In this document: in pieces, positions 19,330-28,610 of the stretch | How the letters are laid out: each line of letters begins with the position of its first letter | Numbering within the stretch: position 1 is the first letter of the stretch | DNA from: Flavobacterium sp. M31R6 | Lineage (GTDB): Bacteria; Bacteroidota; Bacteroidia; Flavobacteriales; Flavobacteriaceae | Assembly (NCBI RefSeq): GCF_013284035.1 | Contig: NZ_CP054141.1 | Location: 1,364,001-1,428,000, forward strand | DNA: 64,000 nucleotides | Reading direction: 5' to 3' | Position numbers and translations under genes: made by a program | The notes under the pieces: model-generated | Seen by the model: only the letters and a program-made list of their open reading frames with translations | The model's database searches: none | What the model was told of the DNA's origin: nothing

Positions 19330-20193
19330 TTAACCTAAATACGTTTTCAAAATTTTACTTCTTGAAGTATGTTTCAATCTACGGATTGCTTTTTCTTTAA
19401 TTTGACGTACACGTTCGCGAGTCAAGTCAAAAGTTTCTCCAATTTCTTCCAATGTCATTGGGTGTTGGTCACCAAGACCAAAGTACAAACGCACTACATC
19501 AGCCTCTCTTGGAGTCAATGTTTCTAGTGAACGCTCGATTTCGGTACGTAATGATTCGTGAATTAGCTCTCTGTCCGGATTTGGAGATTCACCAGAACGC
19601 AATACGTCATAAAGGTTCGAATCTTCTCCTTCTACAAGAGGAGCATCCATAGATAAGTGACGACCAGAGTTTTTCATAGACTCTTTTACGTCATTTACGG
19701 TCATGTCCAGTTCTTTTGCAATTTCTTCAGCAGATGGTGGACGCTCATTAGATTGTTCTAATAAGGCGTACATTTTGTTGATTTTATTGATAGAACCAAT
19801 TTTGTTTAATGGTAAACGAACGATACGAGATTGTTCGGCTAAAGCTTGAAGGATCGATTGACGAATCCACCATACAGCGTATGAAATGAATTTAAATCCA
19901 CGAGTTTCGTCAAAACGTTGTGCTGCTTTTATCAATCCAAGATTTCCTTCATTGATTAAATCGGGAAGGGTAAGACCTTGATTTTGGTATTGTTTGGCTA
20001 CCGAAACTACGAAACGTAAATTGGCTTTTGTTAATTTCTCAAGGGCTCTTTGATCCCCGGCTTTAATTCTTTGAGCTAATTCTACCTCTTCGTCAGCGGT
20101 AATAAGGTCAACTTTTCCAATTTCTTGTAAATATTTGTCTAATGAAGCGGTTTCACGATTGGTAACCTGCTTGGTGATTTTAAGTTGTCTCAT
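19330..20193 (-). CDS. rpoD: Primary sigma factor RpoD/SigA
   Basis: 287-aa group 1 sigma-70. Regions 1.2 to 4.2 are present: [19 protein letters not shown], the core-binding [16 protein letters not shown], the -10 reading [19 protein letters not shown], and the -35 helix-turn-helix [19 protein letters not shown]. Region 1.1 and the long non-conserved insert of E. coli RpoD are missing, the normal state for Bacteroidota SigA, which reads TTG/TAnnTTTG promoters. Several boxes of that type occur in this window. It is monocistronic and transcribed leftward. Confidence 0.96.
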   Translation of the reverse strand: MRQLKITKQVTNRETASLDKYLQEIGKVDLITADEEVELAQRIKAGDQRALEKLTKANLRFVVSVAKQYQNQGLTLPDLINEGNLGLIKAAQRFDETRGFKFISYAVWWIRQSILQALAEQSRIVRLPLNKIGSINKINKMYALLEQSNERPPSAEEIAKELDMTVNDVKESMKNSGRHLSMDAPLVEGEDSNLYDVLRSGESPNPDRELIHESLRTEIERSLETLTPREADVVRLYFGLGDQHPMTLEEIGETFDLTRERVRQIKEKAIRRLKHTSRSKILKTYLG

Positions 20194-20421
20194 GTTTCTG
20201 TCTCCTCAATTTTTTTAAGTGTACAAGTGATTATACGTATGGGGTTTCAAAAAAGTTACAATAGTTGGATTCTTTTTTTCAATTAAATAAAAATACCTGC
20301 CCCAAAAAATATTGAGACAGGTAAATCTAACTAATTTAATTGTTAATTGGAGGATTAGTTAAAATTAGTTAATACAAGAAATAGGGCTAATGGCATAGGC
20401 TATTCTTTATCTTCGTGGGTT

Positions 20422-20661
20422 TTATTCCATTCCTTCTAAATTGATAATTCTATCAAAGATTTGTTTTAAAAATAAAATCATAAAAAACACGCCTGCAGCT
20501 AAAATCAAGTGGTCAGATGTGAGCAAAAAAGGTTCGTCTAGGATGTCATACAAACTCGGAATAATAAGGCATAATGACGCTATAAGTCCAATCCAAGGAT
20601 TGATTTTGTTAAAAATAGTTTTGAATTGCATATTTGTTTGGTTGTTAAGTTCTAGTCTCAT
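20422..20661 (-). CDS. Small two-helix membrane protein, unknown
   Basis: 79-aa product with two hydrophobic segments (about residues 23-42, WIGLIASLCLIIPSLYDI, and 48-66, HLILAAGVFFMILFLKQIF) and a polar N-terminus. A second in-frame ATG at 20631 would give 69 aa. I do not recognise a family. The opposite strand is also open over this stretch, but that product lacks coherent features. An imperfect hairpin (20295-20322) followed by T on the minus strand may end the transcript. Confidence 0.55.
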   Translation of the reverse strand: MRLELNNQTNMQFKTIFNKINPWIGLIASLCLIIPSLYDILDEPFLLTSDHLILAAGVFFMILFLKQIFDRIINLEGME

Positions 20662-20844
20662 GGTAATTCTGTTTTTTAATTTTTTGGTAGAGTAAAAGTA
20701 AATAGCAAATCACCTTTTTTTAAAAGAAATGTCATGAATGCGTTTTTTACTGTCATGAAAGGGGAGGTTGAATATGTAAATCCAGGTTCAGAAATAATCC
20801 AAGAAGATTATAAATCCGGAACAATTAATTCTAAAAGGTTTTAA

Positions 20845-20938
20845 GGAGCGAAAGAACAGGCTTTATCAGTAAGCATCGTTCCTGCTGTCCGCTATATTCC
20901 GCGCAGAAAAAGCGCGGGATGCCGCTTCCATCAGGGCT
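20845..20938. repeat. Degenerate intergenic repeat with CCGCGC hairpin
   Basis: Within the gene-free stretch 20662-21038, this segment runs from GGAGCGAAAGAACAGG to CCATCAGGGCT. Its reverse strand starts AGCCCTGATGGAAGCGGCATCC, like the AGCCCCGATAGCAGTGAAAATCC start of the copy at 44361. A hairpin with arms TCCGCGC and GCGCGGGA (20898-20919) sits in the middle. It is more GC-rich than its surroundings. Nothing else is visible in the gap. Confidence 0.6.
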
Positions 20939-21038
20939 AAAGAGCCAGCATATTCAATTTTTGGAAAAAATGCCTACTATTTGGATAAAAAAAACAAACA
21001 TTCGGGAGAGAATATTTGAGGTTTTCAAAAAAGTGTTA

Positions 21039-21785
21039 TTACGATATAATATTCATTTTCTTGATGAAATCTTTATAGGTGTCGCTAAGATTTATTTTGT
21101 GGTTTCCTTTGAGGATGACAAGATTGTCGGCCAAGATGATTTCTTCTATTTTGTCGGTGTTGACAATATAGTTTCTGTGCGTTTTGACGAATTTGTCTTT
21201 GTCGAGAAGTGCGCTGATTTTGGTTAATGAAATCAGGATTACAAATTTTTCTTTCTCGGTGATGATGTTGCAATAGCGTTCCTCCACTTCTATGTAGAGT
21301 ATGTCTTGGAGTGACACTTTCTTCAATGCATTTTTCTTCTTGATGAACAAATAATCATTACTGATTACGGTATCCTGATCTTCACTCAGGAAAACATTGG
21401 TTTGTTCATAGAATTTTTCGACCGCCATTTCCAGTGCGTATAAAATCTCAAGTTCGTTGAAGGGCTTCATTAGGAAACTGAAAGGCTTGGTGAGTTTGGC
21501 CCTTTCAAAAATCTGACGGTCTTGTGAACTAGTCAAAAAAACAAATGGTTTGGATGCATTTGGTACAATGTTAATAGTCTCGGCAAAGGTGATTCCATCT
21601 GGTTTTCCGTCAAGAAATACATCTATAACGATGATGTCAACAGTGTTTTGGTAGAATAAAGTCAGTGCATCAGTATAGCTTCTGGCAACGCCTACAATGT
21701 TGTATTTATTGGCTAGTAGGACTTTACTCAGCGCATCACTTTGTTCTGGCGTGTCTTCTATAATAAGCACATTGATGTTATCCAT
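21039..21785 (-). CDS. LytTR-family response regulator
   Basis: 248-aa two-domain regulator. The receiver domain (residues 1-120) has the acidic pair E10-D11, phospho-acceptor D55 in IIVIDVF, and K107 in LMKPF. A C-terminal LytTR DNA-binding domain (about residues 150-245) carries YIEVEERYCNI and FVKTHRNYIVN. LytTR regulators bind direct repeats at target promoters. The gene overlaps the upstream kinase gene by 8 bases, so the two form a cognate pair. Target genes are unknown; the nearby TonB/DUF4249 operon is a candidate by position only. Confidence 0.93.
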   Translation of the reverse strand: MDNINVLIIEDTPEQSDALSKVLLANKYNIVGVARSYTDALTLFYQNTVDIIVIDVFLDGKPDGITFAETINIVPNASKPFVFLTSSQDRQIFERAKLTKPFSFLMKPFNELEILYALEMAVEKFYEQTNVFLSEDQDTVISNDYLFIKKKNALKKVSLQDILYIEVEERYCNIITEKEKFVILISLTKISALLDKDKFVKTHRNYIVNTDKIEEIILADNLVILKGNHKINLSDTYKDFIKKMNIIS

Positions 21786-23520
21786 TTTGTTCTGTTTTTG
21801 GGAACCTCAATATCATCTTGGTTCCTTTATTGGGTTCGCTTTCTATGTCTAGCATTCCTCTATTTTTCTTGATCATTTGTTTGGATAATTGCAAACCGAG
21901 CCCTGTGCCTATAATCTCCGAATTGCTTTTCTTGGCCAATAACTCATTGTCTTCAAGCAATTCATTTATGGTGTCTTGGCTCATCCCTAAACCGTTGTCC
22001 TGAATCACAAGTTGACAAAAATCGGTATTTGTTTCAACTGTATAAATCTTGATTTCACCATTCTCTTGGGAGAATTTAATGGCATTGTCAAGCAAATTGC
22101 GTAGCACAATTTTTAACGAATCGAGATCCACGAAGATAAAACTATTTTTAGAAACAGCATTCTCAAAAGTAATGCTTTTATCAAGAAGTAGAGGCTTGTA
22201 ATTGTATTCTATTTGTTGTACGATGGAATACAGATGCACCGAATCTTTATGAAAATACAATTGTTTGGTTTGTAGCAAGGCCCAATGGAGCAAGTTGTCT
22301 AGCAAACTGTAGGCGCTGTTTGCAATGGCACTATTTTGATGCAGAAGTTGGTCAAGCTCATTATAGTTTTTGGTTTCCAGCGAAGTGGTTAATTTTGCAT
22401 TGCTGGTTTTTAAGGCATTGACGGAGGAACGCAAATCATGACTCACAATGGAGAATAGTTGATCTTTAGTAGCGTTAAGTTCGTCTAATTTGTTTTTTTG
22501 GGTAAGAATTATTTTGCTGCTTTTTACTTTTTGGGCATAGACATAAACACCTCCTATTAAAAGCAATAACAAAGCTAATACTGAATAAAATAAACCATTA
22601 CGTTGATTGTCTTTTAATTTGTTCTCAACTTTAAGTAAAGATATTTGTTTTTGTTTTTGTGCAACCGCATATTTTTTCTCGAAGTCAGCAATTGCCCAGA
22701 CTTTGTTCTGGTTGTTAAGAGAATCCTTCCATTGTTCGGATTCTTTTCTGTAAGCTAATGCTTCTTTGAAGTTCCCTCTGTTTTCTTCTACAACTGCCAT
22801 ATTTTTGGAGGCTGTTTGTTTTGTGGATATATTATTTACTTTTTTTGATAGTTCATAACATTTTTTAAAATAGTAGATAGCTAATTTGTCTTTGTATTGC
22901 TCATAATATAAATTTGCCAAATTCATATAGGAAGTGCAGATTTTATCAATATTTTTGGATTGTTCGTTTAATTGTAAAGTTCTAAGTAAATATTTTTCTG
23001 CTTCTTTAAATCGTTTTAGAAAAATATAAGTCGTACCAATTCCATTATAGATATTTGTTAAAAATTTATTGTCCTTTAATTTAATAGATTGCTTTTCTGA
23101 TAATTTAAAATAGAAAAGAGCTTTGTCATAATCTCTTAATTCTAAAACTGAAGCACCTAAAAAAAAGTTTTTAATAGGTGAAAGTTGAAAAGAATCTGAT
23201 GTTAATAAAAATTCTTTTTTAGCCTCTTTGTAAATTTTTTTGTTATAAAAACTTAGGCCTCTAAAATAATGACAATAATCTGCAAGAGTCTTATTTTTGC
23301 CACTACTTAATTGTTTCATTGAATAGATTAAAGTAGAATCCCAATCTTTTTTCAAATAAAAAGATTGGGCTTTTACAAAATTGAGGTCTTTTTTAAATTC
23401 AATTGATTTTTTCTCAATATTTTTTTTTTCAAATAAACTACTGTCTTTGGATTGTGAAAAAAATATATTTGGAAGGATAAAAATAAAAAAGAATAAAAAG
23501 ATATTGATTTTAAAACTCAT
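21778..23520 (-). CDS. TPR-containing sensor histidine kinase
   Basis: 580-aa membrane sensor. A signal peptide or anchor (residues 1-22) precedes an extracytoplasmic array of about five TPR repeats (60-280), then a membrane segment near 315-335 (LFYSVLALLLLLIGGVYVYA), a short coiled coil, a HisKA-type dimerisation region with phospho-acceptor H361 (FSIVSHDLRSS), and a HATPase domain with NLLDNAIKFSQ, DNGLGMSQ and GTGLGLQLSKQ. TPR sensors of this kind are common in Bacteroidota; the ligand is unknown. The gene starts one base after the stop of the 140-aa gene and overlaps the regulator gene. Confidence 0.93.
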   Translation of the reverse strand: MSFKINIFLFFFIFILPNIFFSQSKDSSLFEKKNIEKKSIEFKKDLNFVKAQSFYLKKDWDSTLIYSMKQLSSGKNKTLADYCHYFRGLSFYNKKIYKEAKKEFLLTSDSFQLSPIKNFFLGASVLELRDYDKALFYFKLSEKQSIKLKDNKFLTNIYNGIGTTYIFLKRFKEAEKYLLRTLQLNEQSKNIDKICTSYMNLANLYYEQYKDKLAIYYFKKCYELSKKVNNISTKQTASKNMAVVEENRGNFKEALAYRKESEQWKDSLNNQNKVWAIADFEKKYAVAQKQKQISLLKVENKLKDNQRNGLFYSVLALLLLLIGGVYVYAQKVKSSKIILTQKNKLDELNATKDQLFSIVSHDLRSSVNALKTSNAKLTTSLETKNYNELDQLLHQNSAIANSAYSLLDNLLHWALLQTKQLYFHKDSVHLYSIVQQIEYNYKPLLLDKSITFENAVSKNSFIFVDLDSLKIVLRNLLDNAIKFSQENGEIKIYTVETNTDFCQLVIQDNGLGMSQDTINELLEDNELLAKKSNSEIIGTGLGLQLSKQMIKKNRGMLDIESEPNKGTKMILRFPKTEQNG

Positions 23521-23521
23521 T

Positions 23522-23944
23522 TTAGGGAAGTTGTGTAGAGGTGCCTCTTGATGTTTCAGGATCTAAGTTTACCATGAAAGATTCAATTTTATTTATATTA
23601 CCCACAGTTGGAGATGTGTAGTCAAGTTCTACGTACCACACATCACAGGTTTCTGGGGTTTCCATAGAAAAATCATAATCATAATTTATTGTCAAAACAC
23701 CGTCTTTTTCAGTTGGTGGTTCTACTACGGGAGCGTCTGGAATCTCGGAGTTCATGTATACTGTAGCTCTTACTTTTAGGGTCAATGTTTTGCCATCTGG
23801 TTTATAGAATTTTGCAGAAACCAATGGGGCTACTGGGTAATTCACCTCGCCCGGCTGTAGAAAAGTAAACGGTAAAGTGTTAATCTTGGTGGTTTGGATC
23901 GTTGGGTAAGGGGTAAAGGATAGTTCTTTTGTAGAATCACACAT
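23522..23944 (-). CDS. Unknown 140-aa protein, first gene of the two-component operon
   Basis: No recognised family. The product has no signal peptide or membrane helix and is rich in Thr, Pro and Val with alternating beta-like hydrophobic patches. One stretch, CDVWYVELDY, suggests a beta-sandwich fold, but that is a guess. One base separates its stop from the kinase ATG, so it is very likely cotranscribed and might modulate the signal pathway. The ATG at 23944 follows an AT-rich leader. Confidence 0.75.
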   Translation of the reverse strand: MCDSTKELSFTPYPTIQTTKINTLPFTFLQPGEVNYPVAPLVSAKFYKPDGKTLTLKVRATVYMNSEIPDAPVVEPPTEKDGVLTINYDYDFSMETPETCDVWYVELDYTSPTVGNINKIESFMVNLDPETSRGTSTQLP

Positions 23945-24273
23945 AGTCTTTTTTTTAAGTGGTTAAAAGCTAATAATTTTCACGTTAAAGATATTTTTTT
24001 CTTTGAATAATATGTAATGATTTTATTATTTTTTTAAATTATCCTTTAATTATTTGCCTTAAATTGCTTGAAACAACTTTGATTTGCTAGATGTGGATGG
24101 GGTACCGATGGAAGAGATTATCACAGATTTTATAAAAAGAGGCTCAAAAATTTAACCTCAAAGAAAGCAAAGAATACCGCAAAAAAAAACTAAGCTTTAG
24201 GTGTTAGAAAGTGTGATTTGGATGCTGTTTTTATTGCTGGATTTCTTGCTTTAGGGTCACGCCCTAATAAAGT

Positions 24274-24309
24274 AAAAACCCCAAATCAAATTCATGAATT
24301 GGGGTTTTA
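24274..24309 (-). terminator. Terminator of the TonB/DUF4249 operon
   Basis: AAAAACCCCAA (24274-24284) pairs with TTGGGGTTTT (24299-24308); the loop contains the palindrome AATTCATGAATT. On the minus strand it follows the last gene of the operon by 7 bases and is followed by T. The rest of the gene-free stretch 23945-24273 shows nothing recognisable. Confidence 0.85.
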
Positions 24310-24315
24310 AATATG

Positions 24316-26079
24316 TTATTGTACTTCAAAAGTGTCTTTTAATGAGACTGGAATCCCTTGGTCTGTAAAACCTTCCAGCGAAATTTCGAATGTTCCGGTC
24401 ACATCTGAGGTGTAAAAGGATATAGGGTTTTCAGTGCTGGCTAAGGTAAGTTGAGGAAGCCATAACAATTGATAGCGGTAATCCGGAATTCTTTCGTTTT
24501 TAGCCTTGTCTGTATAGTCTGGTGTGTAATACTCTTTTTTTATCGATGGTCTTAAAACTGATGCATCAAGGATATAGGAACCGGATTGTTTACTGACAAA
24601 ATCCTGAGTTTTTGTTGTAAAACTGATGAGACCATTGAAGGCTTTTGGACCAAGGTAATATAATCCAGGGATCACACTTATTTTGGATACATTTTTCATG
24701 TTATATTCAAAAAGTTCATTGGTGTCCTGTAAAAGTAATCCATCAATAAGTACTAATGCTGGTTCTGGAGATTGAGTATAGATACTAACATCTCTTAAGT
24801 GTAAAGTGTATTTTTTATCTTTTTGCTCATAATACATTTCTTTTACAATTTCAACAGCAGTCTCTTTAAGCGTTGGAAATCGTGTGTAGTCATCAAGAAC
24901 ATATTCCTTGGCAACTGGCTCGTAAAAAGCGGGTATTGATTTTGTTTTTAGAATACTATCTGTTTTATTGCTGTAATAAGCATTTTCAATTTGACTGGCT
25001 ATTGATCGATTAAGTAACGTTTCTGAAAGAGCAGGCGTCAAGTTTATGCTGGGTTGGAAGTTGAGTTTTGAATAATCAATTGTTGAAGGTGTGTCTAATA
25101 CGAGGGTATAATTCGAACGTTTGTCATCGATAACCTGTATGTTTACCGCTGAGTTGTAGTAGGGTTTGTCAAGATTGAAAACAAAGTTGCCGTTTTTGTC
25201 GGTTTTCACTACTTTGAAAGCAAATGTTTTTCCAGGAATAGATAGACCAATATTTATATTTTGGATATCGTTTGGATTGTTTTTCGAAGTAATTTTTCCA
25301 GTAATCATTTCGCCTCTTAATTCAGGCAAAGTAATTTTATTGCCTTTATTTATTGGTTCTATTTTTGAAACAATTTTTGAAAATTCTTCAGCAGAGGTTT
25401 GTTTCGTTGAAGGCAAATCTTCTAGTCTTCTAACAGAGACAGAATAATTTCCGTTTTTGGCTATTTCATTTAAGGTTGCAACATTAATGTTTACTTGTTC
25501 TCTATTTGCGAATGCTTTTTTGTTTAAATTGAGTTTTAAGTAATCATTCGTTGGCACACTTTGTGTTTGTTGAACTGGCAGCATTGGAGTATCTCCTATA
25601 GCTGTGTTGGGGGTGGAATTGCTTGCTGCAGTTTGATTTTCAGCTGTTTGAAATGGATTGATAATAACAATATCAATTTGGAAAAAAGGCGCAACAGTTT
25701 GGTTCAACATCCAGTTGGTATAGCCAAGGAGTTTGTAATTACCCGTTTTAATAGTGGTAGGTACAAAATAATCACCCTGACCATTAGTGTTTTCAAGATA
25801 AATTTTGTTTTTGAAAACCGTTTTTTTGTCACTATCTACAAGTTCCACATAAGCTATTTTACTAATATTACTGGGTGTTTTGTTGGATAATTTTAAGCAA
25901 CTAAGCTTATAATAGAGAGTCTCTCCAGTAACAAATGTTGTTGTATTTGTACTGAGAAATACCGTTTCATCACTATAAAAATTTTGCTTTTCATTGGACG
26001 AGCTGATTTGCTGGGCTGTAACTTTTTGAAAATTAGAGCATAATAGTGCAAATAATAAGAGGTGTTTTAATCTTCCCAA
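24316..26079 (-). CDS. Secreted MG2-like beta-sandwich protein, last gene of the DUF4249 operon
   Basis: 587-aa protein with a signal peptide (residues 1-22, ending TAQ). Residues about 35-140 resemble the MG2 module of alpha-2-macroglobulin-like proteins (TFVTGETLYYKLSCLKL, then GDYFVPTTIKTGNYKLLGYTNW). A mid-region domain (GKITSKNNPNDIQNINIGLS) resembles a carboxypeptidase-regulatory-like beta-sandwich. A later segment, LVLIDGLLL followed by KVSVIPGLYYLGPKAFNGLISF-like sequence, recalls a TonB plug. It is presumably periplasmic or outer-membrane associated. It overlaps the adjacent DUF4249 gene by 13 bases. Function unknown; the domain names are inferred by eye. Confidence 0.75.
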   Translation of the reverse strand: MGRLKHLLLFALLCSNFQKVTAQQISSSNEKQNFYSDETVFLSTNTTTFVTGETLYYKLSCLKLSNKTPSNISKIAYVELVDSDKKTVFKNKIYLENTNGQGDYFVPTTIKTGNYKLLGYTNWMLNQTVAPFFQIDIVIINPFQTAENQTAASNSTPNTAIGDTPMLPVQQTQSVPTNDYLKLNLNKKAFANREQVNINVATLNEIAKNGNYSVSVRRLEDLPSTKQTSAEEFSKIVSKIEPINKGNKITLPELRGEMITGKITSKNNPNDIQNINIGLSIPGKTFAFKVVKTDKNGNFVFNLDKPYYNSAVNIQVIDDKRSNYTLVLDTPSTIDYSKLNFQPSINLTPALSETLLNRSIASQIENAYYSNKTDSILKTKSIPAFYEPVAKEYVLDDYTRFPTLKETAVEIVKEMYYEQKDKKYTLHLRDVSIYTQSPEPALVLIDGLLLQDTNELFEYNMKNVSKISVIPGLYYLGPKAFNGLISFTTKTQDFVSKQSGSYILDASVLRPSIKKEYYTPDYTDKAKNERIPDYRYQLLWLPQLTLASTENPISFYTSDVTGTFEISLEGFTDQGIPVSLKDTFEVQ

Positions 26080-27251
26080 AATAGTGGTTTTATGTTAGAC
26101 GAAAAAGTGGTACAGTCACCGCAAGGTGCTGGATTGACAATATATGTGATTCCTGTATTTCTAGTATATGTAAGTGTGTTGTTAGTAAATCCATATACTA
26201 GATTATCTCCATCGCATCCAATTCCCTTAAAGCAAAAGTTAAGAACCATTTGTTCGCATTCAGTATAATATGGAGGCAAAGGATCCAAAGGGAATAAATC
26301 AGTATAATTGAAATAGATTCTTTTTGATGATACTGAAGCAAGCTCAAAGTAACCTATTATTTTGTCGTTAGGATTATTTGTTGGTTTTATATTTCCATAC
26401 AAAAAACCAGGCTGAAGAGGGGATAATAATGAACCTGAATCAGATATTTTTTTTAAAGTTTTATAATAAGTGTAAGCGGCCAAATTTTCTACATATTGAC
26501 TTACTAAGATACTGTATCGATGTGAGATAATGCTGTTTTGACTACTAATAAATCTTACAGGTATGTCAACTTGGTTTTTATTTAGTTCGGCAGTACTTGT
26601 TAATATAATGTCGGTACTGTTTTTTGTAGTATAGCATACTCGAGTATCTACAGAGTTCGGGATAAGTTGAATTGTAGGATTTGAAGAAGATGTAGCCCCA
26701 GGTACTATTATAGCCTTCATTGAATTCCATCTTGGGGCGACTATTTTATAAGTTTCCTCATATTCATATCGGTAATATTTGGCGCTATTTGTAGGGTCTT
26801 CACTATTTACATGTATGCCTACACCTCTAATGGAATCTTTTGTTTCGACTACAGCTTTTACATCTTTCATTGGATTGATAGGAGGTAAATTTTCTGTCGA
26901 TGATTCAAAAGAGCGACCATCGCTAGTTGTGATGTTCAATCGATATTCTCTACCTGGTATAGCTTGAAACTCAGATGTAGAAACGTATTTGCCTGATTCT
27001 TCCTCGAAGTCGTATCTAATTCCGGTATTGTCAATAATATAAACATCAGCACCAGATTCTAATTTAACTTCTTTATCTTCCAGCTTAGCTGTTTTTGTAA
27101 GTGTTATTTCTTGTTTTTTTAATTCATTGGTAATTGTTGCCTCAACGATTAATCCTTCTTCATAGGTATTTGTTTCTAAAATATACGGCTCGGTACAGCC
27201 ATTTATAATAAAGCAGATTAGTAGTAAAAAGGTAATTTTATTTAAAAACAT
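26067..27251 (-). CDS. DUF4249 lipoprotein, copy 3
   Basis: 394-aa predicted outer-membrane lipoprotein. The signal peptide ends in the lipobox IINGC, followed by the conserved TEPYILETNTYEE. The body is the beta-rich DUF4249 domain (GADVYIIDNTG, GREYRLNI, YKTLKKISDSG, LLSPLQPGFLYGN). The C-terminus has CGDCTTF and six or more cysteines near the end. It is one of three adjacent paralogues and is third in transcription order; unlike the others it ends FWED and overlaps the next gene. DUF4249 proteins are typical partners of TonB receptors in Bacteroidota, but their ligands are not established. Confidence 0.9.
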   Translation of the reverse strand: MFLNKITFLLLICFIINGCTEPYILETNTYEEGLIVEATITNELKKQEITLTKTAKLEDKEVKLESGADVYIIDNTGIRYDFEEESGKYVSTSEFQAIPGREYRLNITTSDGRSFESSTENLPPINPMKDVKAVVETKDSIRGVGIHVNSEDPTNSAKYYRYEYEETYKIVAPRWNSMKAIIVPGATSSSNPTIQLIPNSVDTRVCYTTKNSTDIILTSTAELNKNQVDIPVRFISSQNSIISHRYSILVSQYVENLAAYTYYKTLKKISDSGSLLSPLQPGFLYGNIKPTNNPNDKIIGYFELASVSSKRIYFNYTDLFPLDPLPPYYTECEQMVLNFCFKGIGCDGDNLVYGFTNNTLTYTRNTGITYIVNPAPCGDCTTFSSNIKPLFWED

Positions 27252-27333
27252 AGTTATTCTTTTATTGAAATATTATTATTGTTTAAAACCATTTTATCGA
27301 TTTTTGACTCATAAAATGGGTGCGATATTTTTT

Positions 27334-28521
27334 TTAATCTATCCAAAATGGCGGTTTAACGTTAGATGCAAATGTGGTACAGTCACCACAAGGTGCTGGA
27401 TATGTATGATAGACAATTCCTTCATTACGGAAATAAGTCAAAGTTTTTTGAGTTAAGCCATATACTAAATCTTCTCCATTGCATTCTAGACCAATAAAGC
27501 AAAATAGGAAGTTAATTTGTTCACATTTGGTGTAATATGGTGGCAACGATTCGTTAGGAAATAGATCAACATAGTTGAAAAATATTCTTTTTGATGTTAT
27601 AGATGCTACATCAAAATAGCCAATTACCTTATCGCCTGGATTAGTTGTGCATGTAATATTACCATATAAAAAACCTGGTTGCAATGGTGAGAGTAAAGTA
27701 CCTGAATCGGATATTTTTTTTAAAGTTTTATAATAAGTATATGCTGCTAAATTTTCAACATACTGATATACTAATATGCTGTAGCGATGTGAAATAATAT
27801 AGTTTTGGTCACTAATGAAGCGAACTGGGAAATCAACTTGATTTTCATTTAGTTCAGTAGTACTGGTCAATATAATATCAGTGCTGTTTTTTGCACCATA
27901 ACAGACTCTCGTGTTTATAGGGTTGGGAGAAAGCTGAATCGATGGATCTGATTCAGGAGTGGGTCCCGGTATTACATTCGCTGTTAGGGAAGTCCAATTT
28001 GGACTCACTATTTTATAGCTTTCCTCAAATTTATATCGGTAATATTTCGCGTTATTTGTAGGGTCATAATTATAAACATGTATCGCAACACCTCTGAGAG
28101 TATCATCTTTTGTTTCAACAAATGCTTTTAAATCTTGTATGGGGTTAATTGGAGCTAGTTTTTCGATAGATGATTGAAAGGAGCGACCATCTTTAGTATT
28201 AATACTTAATTTATACTCTCTTCCAGGAACGGCTTGAAAATCAACAGTAGAAACATATTTTCCATCTTCTTCCTCAAAGTCATATTGATTTCCTGCATTG
28301 TCAGCAATAAATACATTAGCTCCCGATTCTACTTTTGTTTCTTTGTCTTCGAATCGTGAGGTTTTTGTTAGTGTTATTTCTTGTTTTTTGAGCTCGTTTG
28401 TTATTGTTGCCTCTACAACTAATGCTTCTTCATAGGTATTTGTTTCTAGTATATATGGCTCGGTACAGCCATTTATAATAAAGCAGGTTAGTAGAAAAAA
28501 AAATATTTTATTGAAAGGCAT
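27334..28521 (-). CDS. DUF4249 lipoprotein, copy 2
   Basis: 395-aa paralogue of the neighbours on both sides. The lipobox INGC is followed by the same TEPYILETNTYEE start, the conserved GANVFIADNAG and FYGN-type core, and the C-terminal CGDCTTFASNVKPPFW. It is closest to copy 3 through the signal peptide and the CFIG/CNGE cysteine cluster, indicating a recent tandem duplication. Gaps of 82 and 89 bases separate it from its neighbours, and the gaps themselves share sequence (a TTTTTAATCTATCCAAAATGG-type junction). Surface or periplasmic location is inferred from the lipoprotein signal. Confidence 0.9.
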   Translation of the reverse strand: MPFNKIFFFLLTCFIINGCTEPYILETNTYEEALVVEATITNELKKQEITLTKTSRFEDKETKVESGANVFIADNAGNQYDFEEEDGKYVSTVDFQAVPGREYKLSINTKDGRSFQSSIEKLAPINPIQDLKAFVETKDDTLRGVAIHVYNYDPTNNAKYYRYKFEESYKIVSPNWTSLTANVIPGPTPESDPSIQLSPNPINTRVCYGAKNSTDIILTSTTELNENQVDFPVRFISDQNYIISHRYSILVYQYVENLAAYTYYKTLKKISDSGTLLSPLQPGFLYGNITCTTNPGDKVIGYFDVASITSKRIFFNYVDLFPNESLPPYYTKCEQINFLFCFIGLECNGEDLVYGLTQKTLTYFRNEGIVYHTYPAPCGDCTTFASNVKPPFWID

Positions 28522-28610
28522 AGTTGTTTTTTATTCTTTTTTGGTAAGTAGTTTTTGAGACTGAAGTCGCTTTTTTTGTTGACTCATGAAAAATGAAAGC
28601 AATATGTTTT

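Noticed and set aside
20441..20695. 84-codon plus-strand frame antisense to the small membrane protein
   Set aside because: Less coherent hydrophobic pattern than the minus-strand product and no leader.
20919..21227. 102-codon plus-strand frame
   Set aside because: Begins in the intergenic repeat and is antisense to the LytTR domain.
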